Source: Roridomyces roridus (lineage: Eukaryota > Basidiomycota > Agaricomycetes > Agaricales > Mycenaceae). From it: DNA of 64,000 bases. The position numbers and the translations under genes were made by a program. Below the pieces are notes generated by a model. It saw only the letters and a list, made by a program, of their open reading frames with translations, did no database searches and was not told the DNA's origin. Where the stretch lies: NCBI GenBank assembly GCA_029378245.1, contig JARKIF010000121.1, positions 37,425 through 101,424 of the forward strand. The letters are read 5' to 3'. This document shows positions 20,868 to 31,603 of the stretch, in pieces. Position 1 is the first letter of the stretch; every line of letters begins with the position of its first letter.

Positions 20868-23626
20868 CAGTACATACTTTGCAAAAGATAGTGCTAGGTG
20901 GCAGACCATGGTTTTGCAAAAGGAAGTCACTAGTGGGTGTACAGCCACCTGGAGCCTATATATGGTTGTGGCTAGCTGTAACTAGTTGACCGGCTGGCAC
21001 GGCACACACGGCACACACGGCACATCCGGCACAGGCTATATATGCTATTAAAAATTGATTTTCAGGCATTTCCACTGCACATATTTAAAATATATGAGAA
21101 ATAGCCCGAAAATCAGGTCTGAAATTTTCAATCAATCACAGGGTCCACTCCGGCCTTCTCGGAGAATCCCCAATAGGAAGAGAACATTGATGACTCCTTC
21201 CAGATGTGATAGCAATCCTGAAAGAGTAACCGGCACATTTGGACCAGCGGCATGCATCAAAAAAAGATGGGGGATCAAAAAAAAAATCAAAGTTGTAGAG
21301 GCCCTCAAGAGCTACAGGAGTTGCTAACATTGTTTTACATCAAACTGATTGGCTGGCCCGCAAAACGCAAAATACTTTTTCAGAGGCGAGTCTTTGGAAA
21401 CCAACCACCAGGTTTTGAAAGCTGAGCGTGTCCCAAGGCTTCATACCAAAGGAACCATTATATTTTCTAACCTCAGAGTGGTGTCATCAACTCTGAATTC
21501 AAAAAGTGTTTGACATTTCGGATGCTACTCCCGATTGGGCCACTACGCTTTCCTCCCAAAAAGGCAATTTTCAGCTTTTGCACTCCCATTGGATCTGCCT
21601 CTGGGATCCTTAACAAACTTTACTGGCAACAATTCTTCTCTCAATCCTTCCACATGTTTTGGCAACAAGTGTGTTACCACTTTGGGTATATACCAGCTGT
21701 AAGAGTGGAAATGGTCTGTGCATTTTTGCACCTTTGATATCATGTCCATGTAGTTTCATGCTTTTGTGATCTGTGAGCCTTAGCATGTTTATGTACCACT
21801 TAGGATGCTAGATCTCAAATATCAGTCCAGATCTGAGCCATGGGAGAGTGTTATAAGTGAATGAGATAAAAGGTAGATTTAGGTGCAGCTATTGATATTG
21901 GCAGTTGATAACCTGATCATTAGCACCCCAAGACTTCAATGAGTATTATCAATGACTTTTGAAGTCCCTTACCATAAGGTGCATAATAGGCCAGGTGAAA
22001 GTGGGAAAAGTCATCAAATCCCATTTTCACTGAATTGCTCATGCTCTTGATTTTCCTCTGTGGTTGAAGTACATGGGACAAGTACCCTAGAGTATAGGAA
22101 GCCAGCACAACCAAGATCAGCTGAATACCTCCACAGAAAGTAAAGTTATATGCATAGAGATTTTGTGATCATTTTGGATCATTCTGCTGATAGAAGACAA
22201 AGGGGGTGGAATCTGGGATATTTGAAGTCACCAATGGGGAAAGGGAGCTCAGGGGATCCAGAAAGTGTCCTTGATCATGAAGGTTGGTGGAGAATCCATG
22301 GAGTTTTGTTCAAGAGCTCCACTGGACATTTGACCAAATTCTTACCCTACAATCCTGCCAGACCCAAACACAACCAGTGGAATCTTGCAAATACTCTTGC
22401 AAATATGGATGGGTGGAGCAATTCTAAGATGCTCCAATCTAGTTTTTAGACTCCCAATACATGTACATGGCCCTGTAGGTGCACAACAAGGGGGATCAGC
22501 TCAAAATGATCACACTCATAACTCAGGTTTCTCCTCATGTTCTAGCCAGTTTCTTTGCTCTAATGGGGTCTACTGGCAAGGGAAATGTTCACTGTGGTGT
22601 TGGAACCAATGCATTAGTCACAGGTATTGAGAACTGGTGCACACTTACATTTGACAGAATTGAGTTGAAATCTCTCTGGAATCAGGGGCCTTGGGTAACC
22701 TTCTTCAGATTAGAGTTAATCTGAGCTAGGATCAGACTTACAGGCTACAGATCACACCTATGGGCACCAGAATCATTCAATACCAGGAAATCAGTGTTTG
22801 CAATCATACAGCAATTGTGCCTCTCAGTCAGTGTAAATGGGGGTTGTGAATACATGGAGTGGATGGGAGGGAGTGCTACAATAGCTCCATGAACATTCAA
22901 AAGAATTCAGCCAATGGTGCTAAAGGTATGAAGGCAACAAAAATGGGATGAGGGTGCCGGGGTTTGAACTTGCGACCTTGGCAAAAAGGACTAATAAGGT
23001 AGTGATTATTCGACAGACAAGTAACAACTAGACTAGACAGCCAATATCTTGAGACACTGGAGACTCATCCCATCTACCAGACACACCTCTTTTGCTAGCC
23101 CACCATACGTACTATGCCGCTGTGCCCTAAAAATCACCATCAAAAACACCCTGAGCAATAGGCCATACATTTTGAACCATGTAATACAGGCATTTCTTTT
23201 TTCTGAAGCCGGGGTTTGGAAAGTATTTTGCATTTTGTGAGCCAGCCAGGCATTTTGAGCCAGTATTGTATAGGGTGATTCTGTAGCTGCAAATCAGCTC
23301 TACAACTTTGATTTTTCGATCCCCCATCATTTCTGATCCATGCCGAGGGTGTGCAGTCAATTGATGCAGTGGTATCAGTCATCTCCGGAGCCATTTGATG
23401 GTAATTTAAGATATTAATATCAATTACCCATTAAATAAAGCTTAACCGAGAGTTAACCTGGTTGTCCAGTATACCCGATACTGCCCCAGGATGCCGCGCT
23501 GATCCCTGTGATGGATACAGTCAGAGATAAGAGATTCAGTGCTTTTTGGGTATAGATAAAATTTACTGGTAACTTTTGCAAAACCACGGTCTGATACTTA
23601 ATGTATCTTTTGCAAAAGATGTACTG
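20868..23626. mobile_element. 2.76-kb non-autonomous DNA element with long degenerate inverted repeats, TA target
   Basis: The termini are CAGTACAT on both ends, each flanked by TA (20866-20867 and 23627-23628), as in Tc1/mariner/pogo insertions. The arms are long and degenerate. TTTTGCAAAAGATA, AGACC(A/G)TGGTTTTGCAAAAG, GGCATGxATC, GATGGGGGATC and AATCAAAGTTGTAGAG recur in the same order inward from each end, to about 21400 on the left and 23200 on the right. The centre is AT-rich, with no recognisable transposase. The pattern is that of a fold-back-like derivative of a TA-targeting transposon, old enough for its arms to have diverged. Confidence 0.7.
22940..23035 (-). other. Degenerate tRNA-like sequence inside the 20868-23626 element
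   Basis: The minus strand contains GGTCGCAAGTTCAAACCCC, a near match to a pol III B box and T-arm with acceptor-like flanks. D-arm and anticodon features are not convincing. Possibly a tRNA-derived SINE fragment. Confidence 0.3.
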
Positions 23627-24114
23627 TATGTAGTGGCACGAGGTCGGGAAAGCCCCGACGGAAGAAATCGTATTCGAAAACGCCGGCGCGACAACCCAAT
23701 CGAAGATGACCGGTTCGAAAGACGGGATGAAGGGGTTTAGAGGCCACGGCATGAACTCGCAGTGTTCGCACCAGTGGTTCATCGAGTCGCGAGAGTGATG
23801 GATGGGAGTGGCAATGGGAGTGGGAGTGGAAGGGGTTCCGGATGGGGGTGCCTCCAAGTCGTCCTTGGGCAAAAGCGTGGTCAGACTGACGCGGCGTTTG
23901 CGGAGGTATAGAATGGGTCGGGGAGGACGGCCAAAGCCGATGGGCCTGGGCTTGAAAGGGATGCTGCCCTCGTTGAGCTCGGCCATGGTGAAGGTGGGCT
24001 GAGAGGCTGGGTTAGAAAGGTGGCCGAGGCTGTGAGTTGGTTTGCTCGCACCGATTTGACCTCATAGTTCAGATTCGTGATGAGAGGCGTGCTGCCTTCG
24101 TTGAGTTCCGCCAT

Positions 24115-25320
24115 GGTGAAGGTACGCTGAAGGGTGGCATTGCGTCAGAAAGGGGGCTCGGTGACGAGGCCAATAAATGGCGCGTACCGTCTTCACAGTC
24201 GGAGAAGTCATTGCAGATAGCATGGTGTTGGTAGTGAAGAAAGTTCGGGGGGAGAACTGTTCTCTTCAGCAGTACGAGCCGGTCCTTTATACTCGCCCTC
24301 AAGTGCTACTTGCCATTTTCGTCCAAGGAGGTTTAACCGCGTCGAACAATGCGCTATCTTTGGACGTTGTGAATCGCCCGTGCCGTTGCCGTGACCACAG
24401 GGCGGCAATTGTCCCATGTCCGAGAAAGGCAAGGAGGTTGAATAGATTACATAAGGCCGTAAGTACTTTTTGCGTGCGAGTCACGGTTTGAGGTGTGGTA
24501 CATGTATGACTCACTTGAGTCAGGGAGGGAGGTGATTCTAGGACCCTGTTGCTCGCTGGCTGCGGCGCGGGCTGTGTATGCTCGGAGCCACGTTGGCCAG
24601 TGGTGCGGGATCGAATCCGGACAAGGTATAGGCCCTCCTATGTCGCAAAAATCTTTTTCGCCATATATGGCCTGACAGCCATATCGTGTCCGATGAGTCT
24701 ATTACACGGGGCGGCTACCTTATTGAGTTTTGGTTAAGTAGCGGTCTGATGGCTCGGGGTTAATAAAATCAGCTGTGTGATTTAGAAAGGGCAGGGTCAA
24801 ACACGGCACGATCTTCCAGGAGGTTAACCCCGGGCTCATCAGTTGCCCCAGGGTTAAAACACAGCAACCTCACCCGTCTTTCACCTACACAGATTCAGCC
24901 TCGACGTGACTTGAAACTCCACTTAATTCTGGCTTTGATTTGACACGATTTTCAAAATAAATTGAATGAAATTTCATATTTGAATCGCCGGCACACAGCA
25001 GAAATCGGTCCTCCCTCGCGCCCCGCCGCTTCCCGCGTCCACCGTCCAGTGCATCCCGCGCACGCGGACCCGTCCTCCTCGGACCCCGCCCTCCTTGCCT
25101 TGGCCGCACGCAACCCTGCAATCGCACACCACAATTCTTGGGGTTCCTCCCTCGCATCCGAATCATCTCGAGCCCTGGACCCAAATCAGCAATAAGGAAC
25201 TGAGGCAAACGCAAAGATCACATACCGCCAAATGCCGTTGGAGCTTGATTGAAGTCGGATAAGCGGATCTGCAAATGTATCTCAGAAAGGGTAAGGCCGC
25301 AGCTTGAGGACCAGGATAGA
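24115..25320. other. Stretch with no recognised gene
   Basis: Mostly non-coding by inspection. Near 24600 the plus strand has GGGATCGAATCCGGACAAGG, a one-mismatch B box that resembles the tRNA-like sequence near 42760 (TTCGAATCCCGACAAGG). Two inverted words, CGGGGTTAATAA near 24757 and GGTTAACCCCG near 24820, may be ends of a small unresolved element. Confidence 0.35.
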
Positions 25321-25500
25321 GCAGAGCAGCATGTATGATGGAACAGAGCAACTTGAGGCTTGAGGGGAGCGGAGCAGCTTGAGGCTTGAGGGGAACAGAG
25401 CAGCTTGAGGGGAGCGGAGCAGTTTGAGGCTTGAGGGACAGCAGCTTGACGGGAGCAGCGCAGCTTGAGACTTGAGGCAAACAGAGCGTAGCGGAATCGT
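25320..25500. repeat. Minisatellite of GAGCAGCTTGAGGCTTGAGG units
   Basis: About five imperfect copies of a 20-40-bp unit built from GAGCAGCTTGAGG and CTTGAGGGGA modules. They differ mainly by loss of one module. The long minus-strand ORFs across it are by-products of the repeat. Confidence 0.8.
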
Positions 25501-26108
25501 GGCCGGCTTGTGGTGAGTGCTTCGTGACTTTGAGACGGGCAACGCAAGTCTTGACTGTCTTGATGCACACTCTTGACGATTTAGAAGGCGTCAGTATGTC
25601 TTGAGGGGTTCCATATTTGACAATTTGAGGATTCTGGTGGCTTTATTCACGTTTTGCGTCTCCAGAGAGAAGGGGGAGTGCAGGGGGATGAGGGCGAGAT
25701 GAAAAGATGGTTGATCTTCGGCACGTGTTGGGGCCAAACATGCCACAATCTCTTTGCCGACTTAGGCGCGTCCCATCCTCGGCGCGTCTTCAATCGAAAA
25801 GGACAAGCTGGAATTAACAAGAATATACACTATTTCGAATCTCTACAGTGTCTACACCAACTCAAGAAGGCTCGTGTGCGACGATACAACAATGGCATTG
25901 GTACCCGCTGCCCCAGAGGATGGGGCGTCCAAAGTCGATGGCGTCGGAGGTCCGTTAGTGCCTGCGGGGGCCAGTTCCTCGAGAACACTGTTTGTTGGGA
26001 AGTGCATTTCGTCGCTCTGGAGGGTTTCATTGACATACCTGCAGAACAATTAGTTTGACAAACAATTCCGAGCCTCGCACGACTTACTCTTTCCTATGCC
26101 GGGCTTTA

Positions 26109-27052
26109 CTGGACAAAACCCCAGTTGGAGTGAGTGGCCACGCATGGACACGCATGCAACCGCGTTTCGATGCGTGGCAGTGCGCTGCAAGTGCATTTCA
26201 ACTCACTCTGAACGCATTTTCTTGACTCACCGCTCTTTGCCTACGGTGCTTTGCTTGCTCGCCCAACTCGTTTGAAATGCACTCCCACTCGTTGTCCACT
26301 CACTTTTCCAAACGCACTCAACTGCACTCTGCACTCATGTTCCACTCGTTTCAACTTCTTCCAAACAACATGATTTTCAAACCGCTTTCGGACCAATTTG
26401 CACTTGGTAAATAAATTACAAAAAGATCCCCTTGGTGGCTGTCTCAGATCTCCTTGGTGGCTCCACAAAACCTTCATGATTCAGAGTAGACACTCTGAAC
26501 GTCCTGCCCACGTGAGAACCGCGCCGCTCACCGCAGACCTCGCCGTTGTTCCGCTTGTAACCCGCCGCGAAGACCCTCATTTTGCCAGCCACCCACCCAG
26601 AGTTATTACAGATCCCATGGAATATGATGCCGAAGGTGCTTCACATACTACATACACTCCCCCATTCTCGCTTCTCAGACTTCACTCCCACCCAGGTCCA
26701 CCCGAGCGGCCGCTTACGCCTCCCAGAACTGGATATCATTTTCTTCCAGATCTCAGGAAAGCAGACGCCGTCTTCTTTGGGCATTTTGATTTTGATTTGG
26801 CTCCAAATTGGGCGATAGAAATGCTGGAAACCATATATGGTGATGGATGATGGGCAACGTATGGAAACGCGTTTGGTTGATGCAATCAGTTTTGGAAAGA
26901 CAAAGCATTTATAATTGCCTGATGCGTGGCCAACGTGATCCGGATGATCTCAAACTGCACTTCAGACGCGTGGGCACTCACTTCCAACGCGCCTCCACGC
27001 GTCCCACGCGTTGCCACGCATTGTCACGCACTTCCAACTGGGTTTTGTCCAA
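26109..27052. mobile_element. 944-bp TIR element with TA target, inside gene X
   Basis: The ends are CTGGACAAAACCCC on the left and TTGGACAAAACCC on the right (reverse complement), with AGTTGGA following on both. TA dinucleotides (26107-26108 and 27053-27054) flank them. Both subterminal zones are packed with ACGCGTGG/CACGCATG-like words and CCACTC runs in opposite orientations. The interior carries no transposase; its longest ORF (26398-26850 plus) has no family. It interrupts gene X between GAGWKVWRSL and the next exon. TA target plus short TIR suggests a Tc1/mariner-like non-autonomous element, but the target could also be the palindrome TTA/TAA. Confidence 0.72.
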
Positions 27053-27839
27053 TAACGACCGCCATACTTTCCACCCAGCACCCTGCAAGTTTTTGCTACC
27101 AAACTCCTCAATCTTCTTCACAAAGAAGGCGTCTGCAAGACCCCAAAAGTCTTGCCCCTTGGGCACCCGACCTCCAGCCTGGCCTTTGGTCATCCTGCGC
27201 TTCTTTGACGCGGGTGTGGGTGAGGATTCGACATCCTCCTCCTCGCCATCTTCCTCCACCACCTCTTCGATCCCGATGACCGACAGGTTTTCCATGGCGA
27301 ATCGACGCTGACAAGTCTTTAGCAAGCGACACACGTTGGGATCGGGGTGCCAACGCACCAACAAGGCTACGTGGACAGTGAAACCGACGGGGAGATTCAG
27401 GCCGGGACCTCCGCGCTTGAATTTGGTGGCAGAAGCATAGGCAAAGTCGGGGAGGTTCACAGCAGCCTCGATGCTGTTGCGGATCTGTCAATGGCGAGTG
27501 GTGAGTTGAAGACCAGGGGCTATCTGAAATCACTCACGTCTTGACGCAGGGAGTTTCGGACACTCGAGCATATCCTCTTCACCAACACAAAGAGAGCCTT
27601 CTCTCTCGAAGGGTTCCCAAACACGCCACTGAGTTTCATGGACTGTTTGTTCTCGGTGAGTTTTTTCTGACGCAATATTCAGCTCATCACTTCCAGAGCA
27701 CACCAGTACTGGACGACTCACCATTACATCCGCGTTCATCCCGATAAACGATGATACGCAGCGTCACGCGCACTAGTGTATAGTAGATTGCTCGAGTAGG
27801 TAATGTCCTAGAAGTAGACCGCGAAGCGATACAACTCCA

Positions 27840-27893
27840 CAACACACTAACCACACAACACACACAACACACACAACACACACACAATTCCTT
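27840..27893. repeat. AC-rich microsatellite
   Basis: Tandem ACACAACAC units on the plus strand, about 50 bp long. Confidence 0.8.
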
Positions 27894-27906
27894 GACTAGC
27901 ACGCTG

Positions 27907-29257
27907 ACACCTAACGGTTGAGTTCGGGGTCGTCTGAAGTATACAGATAAGACTGATACTCCGCGGTTTGGTTCTCGGAAGCTTGTAGGTTGACTCTCGA
28001 GGTTTCACACCAAGTTCAATGTCTTTGAACTAAGAGGAATCTCTTGACTGGTTTGTAGACTGCTCACAACGAACACGAGGTTACGATGTTAAAAGGTTTT
28101 ATATTTTATTGACCGAAACACGCAATATCCAAACACCAATACAACTTCGATACAACACGAAGAGGAACTATAGCACAGAGGGCAACCCACTACCCCTTAA
28201 GTATGTTACTATAGCTGACCCAAGTTGAACCAGAGCTCGGGTGCCTTTGATATTGCGTCTAAGCTAAGAGAAATGATACAACAAATCTCCGCGGAAGTCA
28301 CAAGACTGCACTATAACCACAGATCAAGCTTCGACCCAATGTCTAGGCAAGAAGGCGTACAATGCAATGCTGCAAGGGCGGGATCTACAGGCCTTATATA
28401 CTACTCCCTACTGGTCTGATGATATAACTACTATTACGCGCCTGCCATCCCTATTTCCGTACTTTCCCTATAATCCTAGGTGTCCTGTCACCTATATTAC
28501 ATCCCCTCGACCCGCTTCGCGTGGTACTGCTGCTTATGTCGCTGCTTGGCCCGTCTGATCGGTGGTCATGCCGCCTTGGCATTCGAGCCGATTGGCCTGG
28601 TAATTTGATTCCGTCGTTTCATTACACTCTCTTGCTGAGCCAGCTCCCATTATGACTACAGCCCTCGACCCAGGTCCATAAATAACCTCGGTCCGCCATC
28701 TTCGTCATCCAGAGCTTACTCCTGGCATATTCTGTCAGACGCGATCATCGCTCTGATCGTCTGCCGCGACTCCGCCACTTTTCATGATCATGATCGTACT
28801 CGGATCAGTTCTCGATCATACTAGTGTGCCTGCGCGAGTTCGACTCGCCCACTTGTCATCTCTTTTCTGGGTGTCTCTGCAATACCGGAACGAATGGTAG
28901 TATTTCCTCCAACTCGCCTACGCGAGCCACTCTGTTTGTATACATATATATAGACTTATACCGGTCCGCGAGGTACTCCGCGAACCTTGTCATGATAGTA
29001 CTGCGCGTCCGCGCAACCTTCGTCTTTGCTCTATAGCTAGTCTAGCTCATTTCTGAATACACCTGGGCTTGGTATATCTCCTTGGGTATGGTATCTCCAC
29101 AAGTAGTAGTCCCCGCGAACCGCCTATTGGAGTCACTACAACCGACCACTTGAACGAATAGCCAAGCGTAGTGTACTGACGACTTGTACTTGTCTCATTA
29201 ATACACGAATAGCGACACGGAGCTCGGTCCTATCCCTTATTGTATATCACCTGACAG
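27907..29257 (-). mobile_element. Possible solo LTR or LTR-like insertion in gene X
   Basis: Read on the minus strand, this segment starts TGTCAGGTGATATAC and ends CCGTTAGGTGTCA, that is TG...CA with similar terminal words. It separates two exon groups of gene X by 1.4 kb, and its composition differs from the flanks. I find no matching target duplication (GCCTC against GCGTG), and no second copy lies in the window. It may be a diverged gypsy-type LTR or another insertion with ends slightly elsewhere. Confidence 0.3.
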
Positions 29258-29910
29258 AGGCATTGGTGTGCGCACCAAAACAGCTAATTAGCCAGATTTC
29301 ACGCGTGCGAAATACGCAGTCGTATCAACGAGGTGCGTGAAGCCTCATAGATGGTATCCTGCACCTGCACCCGAATGTTTTTCTGAGGTCCAAATCAGCA
29401 GTGAACCTTGAATGAAGACAACGGCAACGCACCTTTTGCTCGGATGTGAATGTGTATCCCTCATCGAGACGGATACGGAGGTCTTCCAACAGCTGTGAGT
29501 ATTGCCCAAGGCCGCTGTCCTTTTCGGCCTTCTTCCGGTCGTTGGCATGACTGAACTGGAGCGCCGTTTGATAGATACGAGTCGATAGGTCTGGCCTGGT
29601 AAGACCGCCGTCGATGGAACCCAGCTACAGCACAATGAGTGCCGATTCAGCAAAGGCAAGACCGACGTACTTGATTCATAGTGCTCAGATGGTTGCGCTG
29701 GGCAACTTCCAGCCGTAATTCCTTGGCCAGGTTGTCGATGAAGAGTGCATTGATGACCAGCGGGGCAGGCGTGGTACGGGGCGTCAAGTTGGGAGGCGTG
29801 AAATCGCCGGGGGGAGTGGGCGGTGTGCTGCCGTAGGGGATTGTCTGATCCTCGGGCTGGAAGGAGAAGCTGGGGGAACCGTTCATGGTTGGTGCTGAGC
29901 TGGTAAGCGT

Positions 29911-30792
29911 TTGCCGCTCCCCGCTTATATAGATTTTGAAGCGAGTCAGGTGCTCAAGACGCGTCGGACGCGCCGTTTATCAACAAGAAAGTCAGCACAG
30001 CCGTCCGTTCCCCAGTATAAAAGGTGTGCGGCCAAAGATGGGCAAAAACAAATTCCGCCCCTGTTTTTGGAAATGTCTTGGCACATGCTCAAGCGCGAGT
30101 CGCCCTCTCCCACTGCTCGCGACCAACGATTGGTCGCGCCGTTGACTCAAAGCCGCACCCACCAGCAAGTGAATCCACTCCCGGTGCGACTTGTGTGCTC
30201 ATATCTTTTTCAGGTTATACAATGGAGGTGCTCTTGACAGCCAAGTCACCGATTCTCAATATATCGACAAATTGACCAAGCACTCTGCCCCTCTCTCCGA
30301 TGAAAGCTTCAATTCATCTGACTCGTCCGACACTGTTTACGACAAGGAGGAGGTTTATGGTCTGTATGAGTTGCTCTCTTACACCCCAAGGACTCCGGCT
30401 CTCTCTCTTACAATTTGACCCAGGGCAATCTGCTCACTCCCAAGGAGACGACTTTGAGAGACATATACGGTCACAAGGCACGCTCAGCGACGTTTTCTTT
30501 CGCATGTCGGCACTGATTATTTGTCGCAGCAGTTGACGACCCCATGGAATCAGACGACTGCCCTCCATACGACACATTCAAGAAACACTATGCCGAGCTG
30601 AGAGCTCCCAGAAGCAAGCTCTCTGCGAGCGAGGCCCGAATAATTGCGGCGATACGGGCTGACAGGGATGCAGAGGCTCGAAAGTGGGAGCGGATGAGAT
30701 GTATCTCAGTGCAGAGCTGCACGAGCAGTCAGTGCACATGGCCGCGTTGGAAACACTTCTGGAGTACCACCGGCTTCCTATTCCTCCTCGGT
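29911..30792 (+). CDS. Gene Y: small acidic coiled-coil protein, divergent from gene X
   Basis: Transcribed away from gene X, so the two share an upstream region. A likely exon follows the acceptor TTTTTCAG at 30213 and reads ALDSQVTDSQYIDKLTKHSA, then DESFNSSDSSDTVYDKEEVY. An intron GTCTGT...GACCCAG (30360-30423) leads to text reading NLLTPKETTLRDIYGHK in one phase. Near 30545 comes ESDDCPPYDTFKKHYAELRA and SEARIIAAIRADRDAEARKW. The best continuation (DEMYLSAELHEQSVHMAALE, TLLEYHRLPIPPR, stop near 30792) needs a one-base frame change. The first exon is unclear. I know no family; helical charged segments suggest a small coiled-coil protein. It may be partly decayed. Confidence 0.4.
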
Positions 30793-30799
30793 AGCTCTG

Positions 30800-31603
30800 A
30801 AATGGATCTATTTCCCTGTTGAATGCGCTGTGCTTGTGTCGGCCAGGACCGTCGTTCCAAAATCAAGAATTGCATTGAGATTCGTCTAAGCAAATGATAC
30901 AGAGTGTGTAGGGAGTGTGTATGGAACTGTGCCAAGCAGGATGAGGCGGGTTCTCGAGAGTAGCGGATGGAGACGCGTTGCAAGTGCTGACATGGTCCGT
31001 GCGCAGGCGCGCAAAACGCGATTGGCAACGTCCAAGGACCAAAAAAAGGGCTAGGAATTTGGCCAGAGATTCTGCCACAGGAATCTGAGGAGAAATAGGC
31101 CAGCCGTCGGCTACCAAAGGTGCTCGATGAGGCGCAATTGACAGAGGAGCGCGTAAGTGGTCGCAGACTGGTGTCATCCGTGGCTGTGCATTGACACCTT
31201 TCGGCGACCACTTACGCGATCGCACACACTCAGTCCAATTGGCAGCAATTCACGCGTCTGTTTCTCTTTGGATAGTCTCTGAACAACTCTGGGCACCCTT
31301 TATTTTCGAATATCATCTTCCCTGGACCGTAAACACCGTCATTGTCCAAGCTCATGCACGAACCATCTCAGGACGAGCCTCCTGTGCATCTGCCCACCCA
31401 CTCCTACCAGAGTCCACCCAGCATCGACCTGCTGCATCCCCGGAGCCCGACTCAGATCCCACGGACTCAGCCATGTCCGTTCATCGTCGATGCGAATTCG
31501 CTTCGCATGGAGGATATGGCTTGTCTTTTGTGGGTCCGTGTCGTCCTCAATGTCCATGGAGATGTGGTGGTGATAGATTGGATTCAAAACCCAACATTCC
31601 GAG
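30800..31603. other. Intergenic region between genes Y and Z, nothing recognised
   Basis: No gene supported. The words CACTTACGCG and CGCGTAAGTGG near 31150 and 31210 form an inverted pair about 50 bp apart (GCGTAAGTGGTCG...CGACCACTTACGC), a hairpin that could terminate or mark the end of an element. Confidence 0.4.

Larger units (their letters stand above)
20663..24114 (-). pseudogene. Gene H: unidentified protein interrupted by a 2.76-kb element
   Basis: Minus strand. Two in-phase starts occur, at 24114 (MAELNEGSTPLITNLNYE) and 23986 (MAELNEGSIPFKPRPIGFGR). The second leads into RPILYLRKRRVSLTTLLPKD, a proline-rich linker, SMNHWCEHCEFMPWPLNPF (a CxxC pair) and PSFEPVIFDWVV. One frame then reads GVFEYDFFRRGFPDLVPLH up to the element boundary at 23629. 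On the far side (20865 downwards), after removing the element and one TA, the same frame continues as TSCSCSDQSGPSSPESSSEG and an acidic tail (TDAESESDKGITTDTESEEC). I recognise no family. The cysteine pairs suggest a metal-binding protein. The two near-identical 30-bp leaders are either a duplication or alternative exons. Confidence 0.5.
25852..29886 (-). pseudogene. Gene X: multicopy agaricomycete protein, interrupted by a DNA element
   Basis: Minus strand, many exons. Exon 1 (29886 to about 29671) encodes MNGSPSFSFQPEDQTIPYGS and SPLVINALFIDNLAKELRLE-like text. After a GTACGT...CTGTAG intron, exon 2 reads LGSIDGGLTRPDLSTRIYQT and RLDEGYTFTSEQK. Exon 3 reads NIRVQVQDTIYEASRT (29370-29320). 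Further on (27.74-27.05 kb) come KKLTENKQSMKLSGVFGNPS, IRNSIEAAVNLPDFAYASAT, KFKRGGPGLNLPVGFTVHVA, an acidic KKRR linker and GRVPKGQDFWGLADAFFVKK to GAGWK. A transposon (26109-27052) then intervenes; beyond it, a GTAAGT donor, a CTGCAG acceptor and a last exon (YVNETLQSDEMHF) end near 25852. A frameshift near 27070 prevents clean rejoining. The family recurs in agaricomycete genomes, but I know no function. Confidence 0.6.

Noticed and set aside
20990..21045. CACACGGCACA direct repeats as a regulatory array
   Set aside because: Only four short imperfect copies inside a transposon arm; ordinary slippage explains them.
24757..24832. Small element bounded by CGGGGTTAATAA and GGTTAACCCCG
   Set aside because: The inverted words are short and no target duplication or second copy is visible.
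25280..25570. Serine/leucine-rich minus-strand proteins
   Set aside because: They are translations of the GAGCAGCTTGAGG minisatellite in three frames.
27907..29257. Solo gypsy-type LTR
   Set aside because: TG...CA ends and position are suggestive, but no target duplication and no second copy were found. Kept only as a low-confidence feature.
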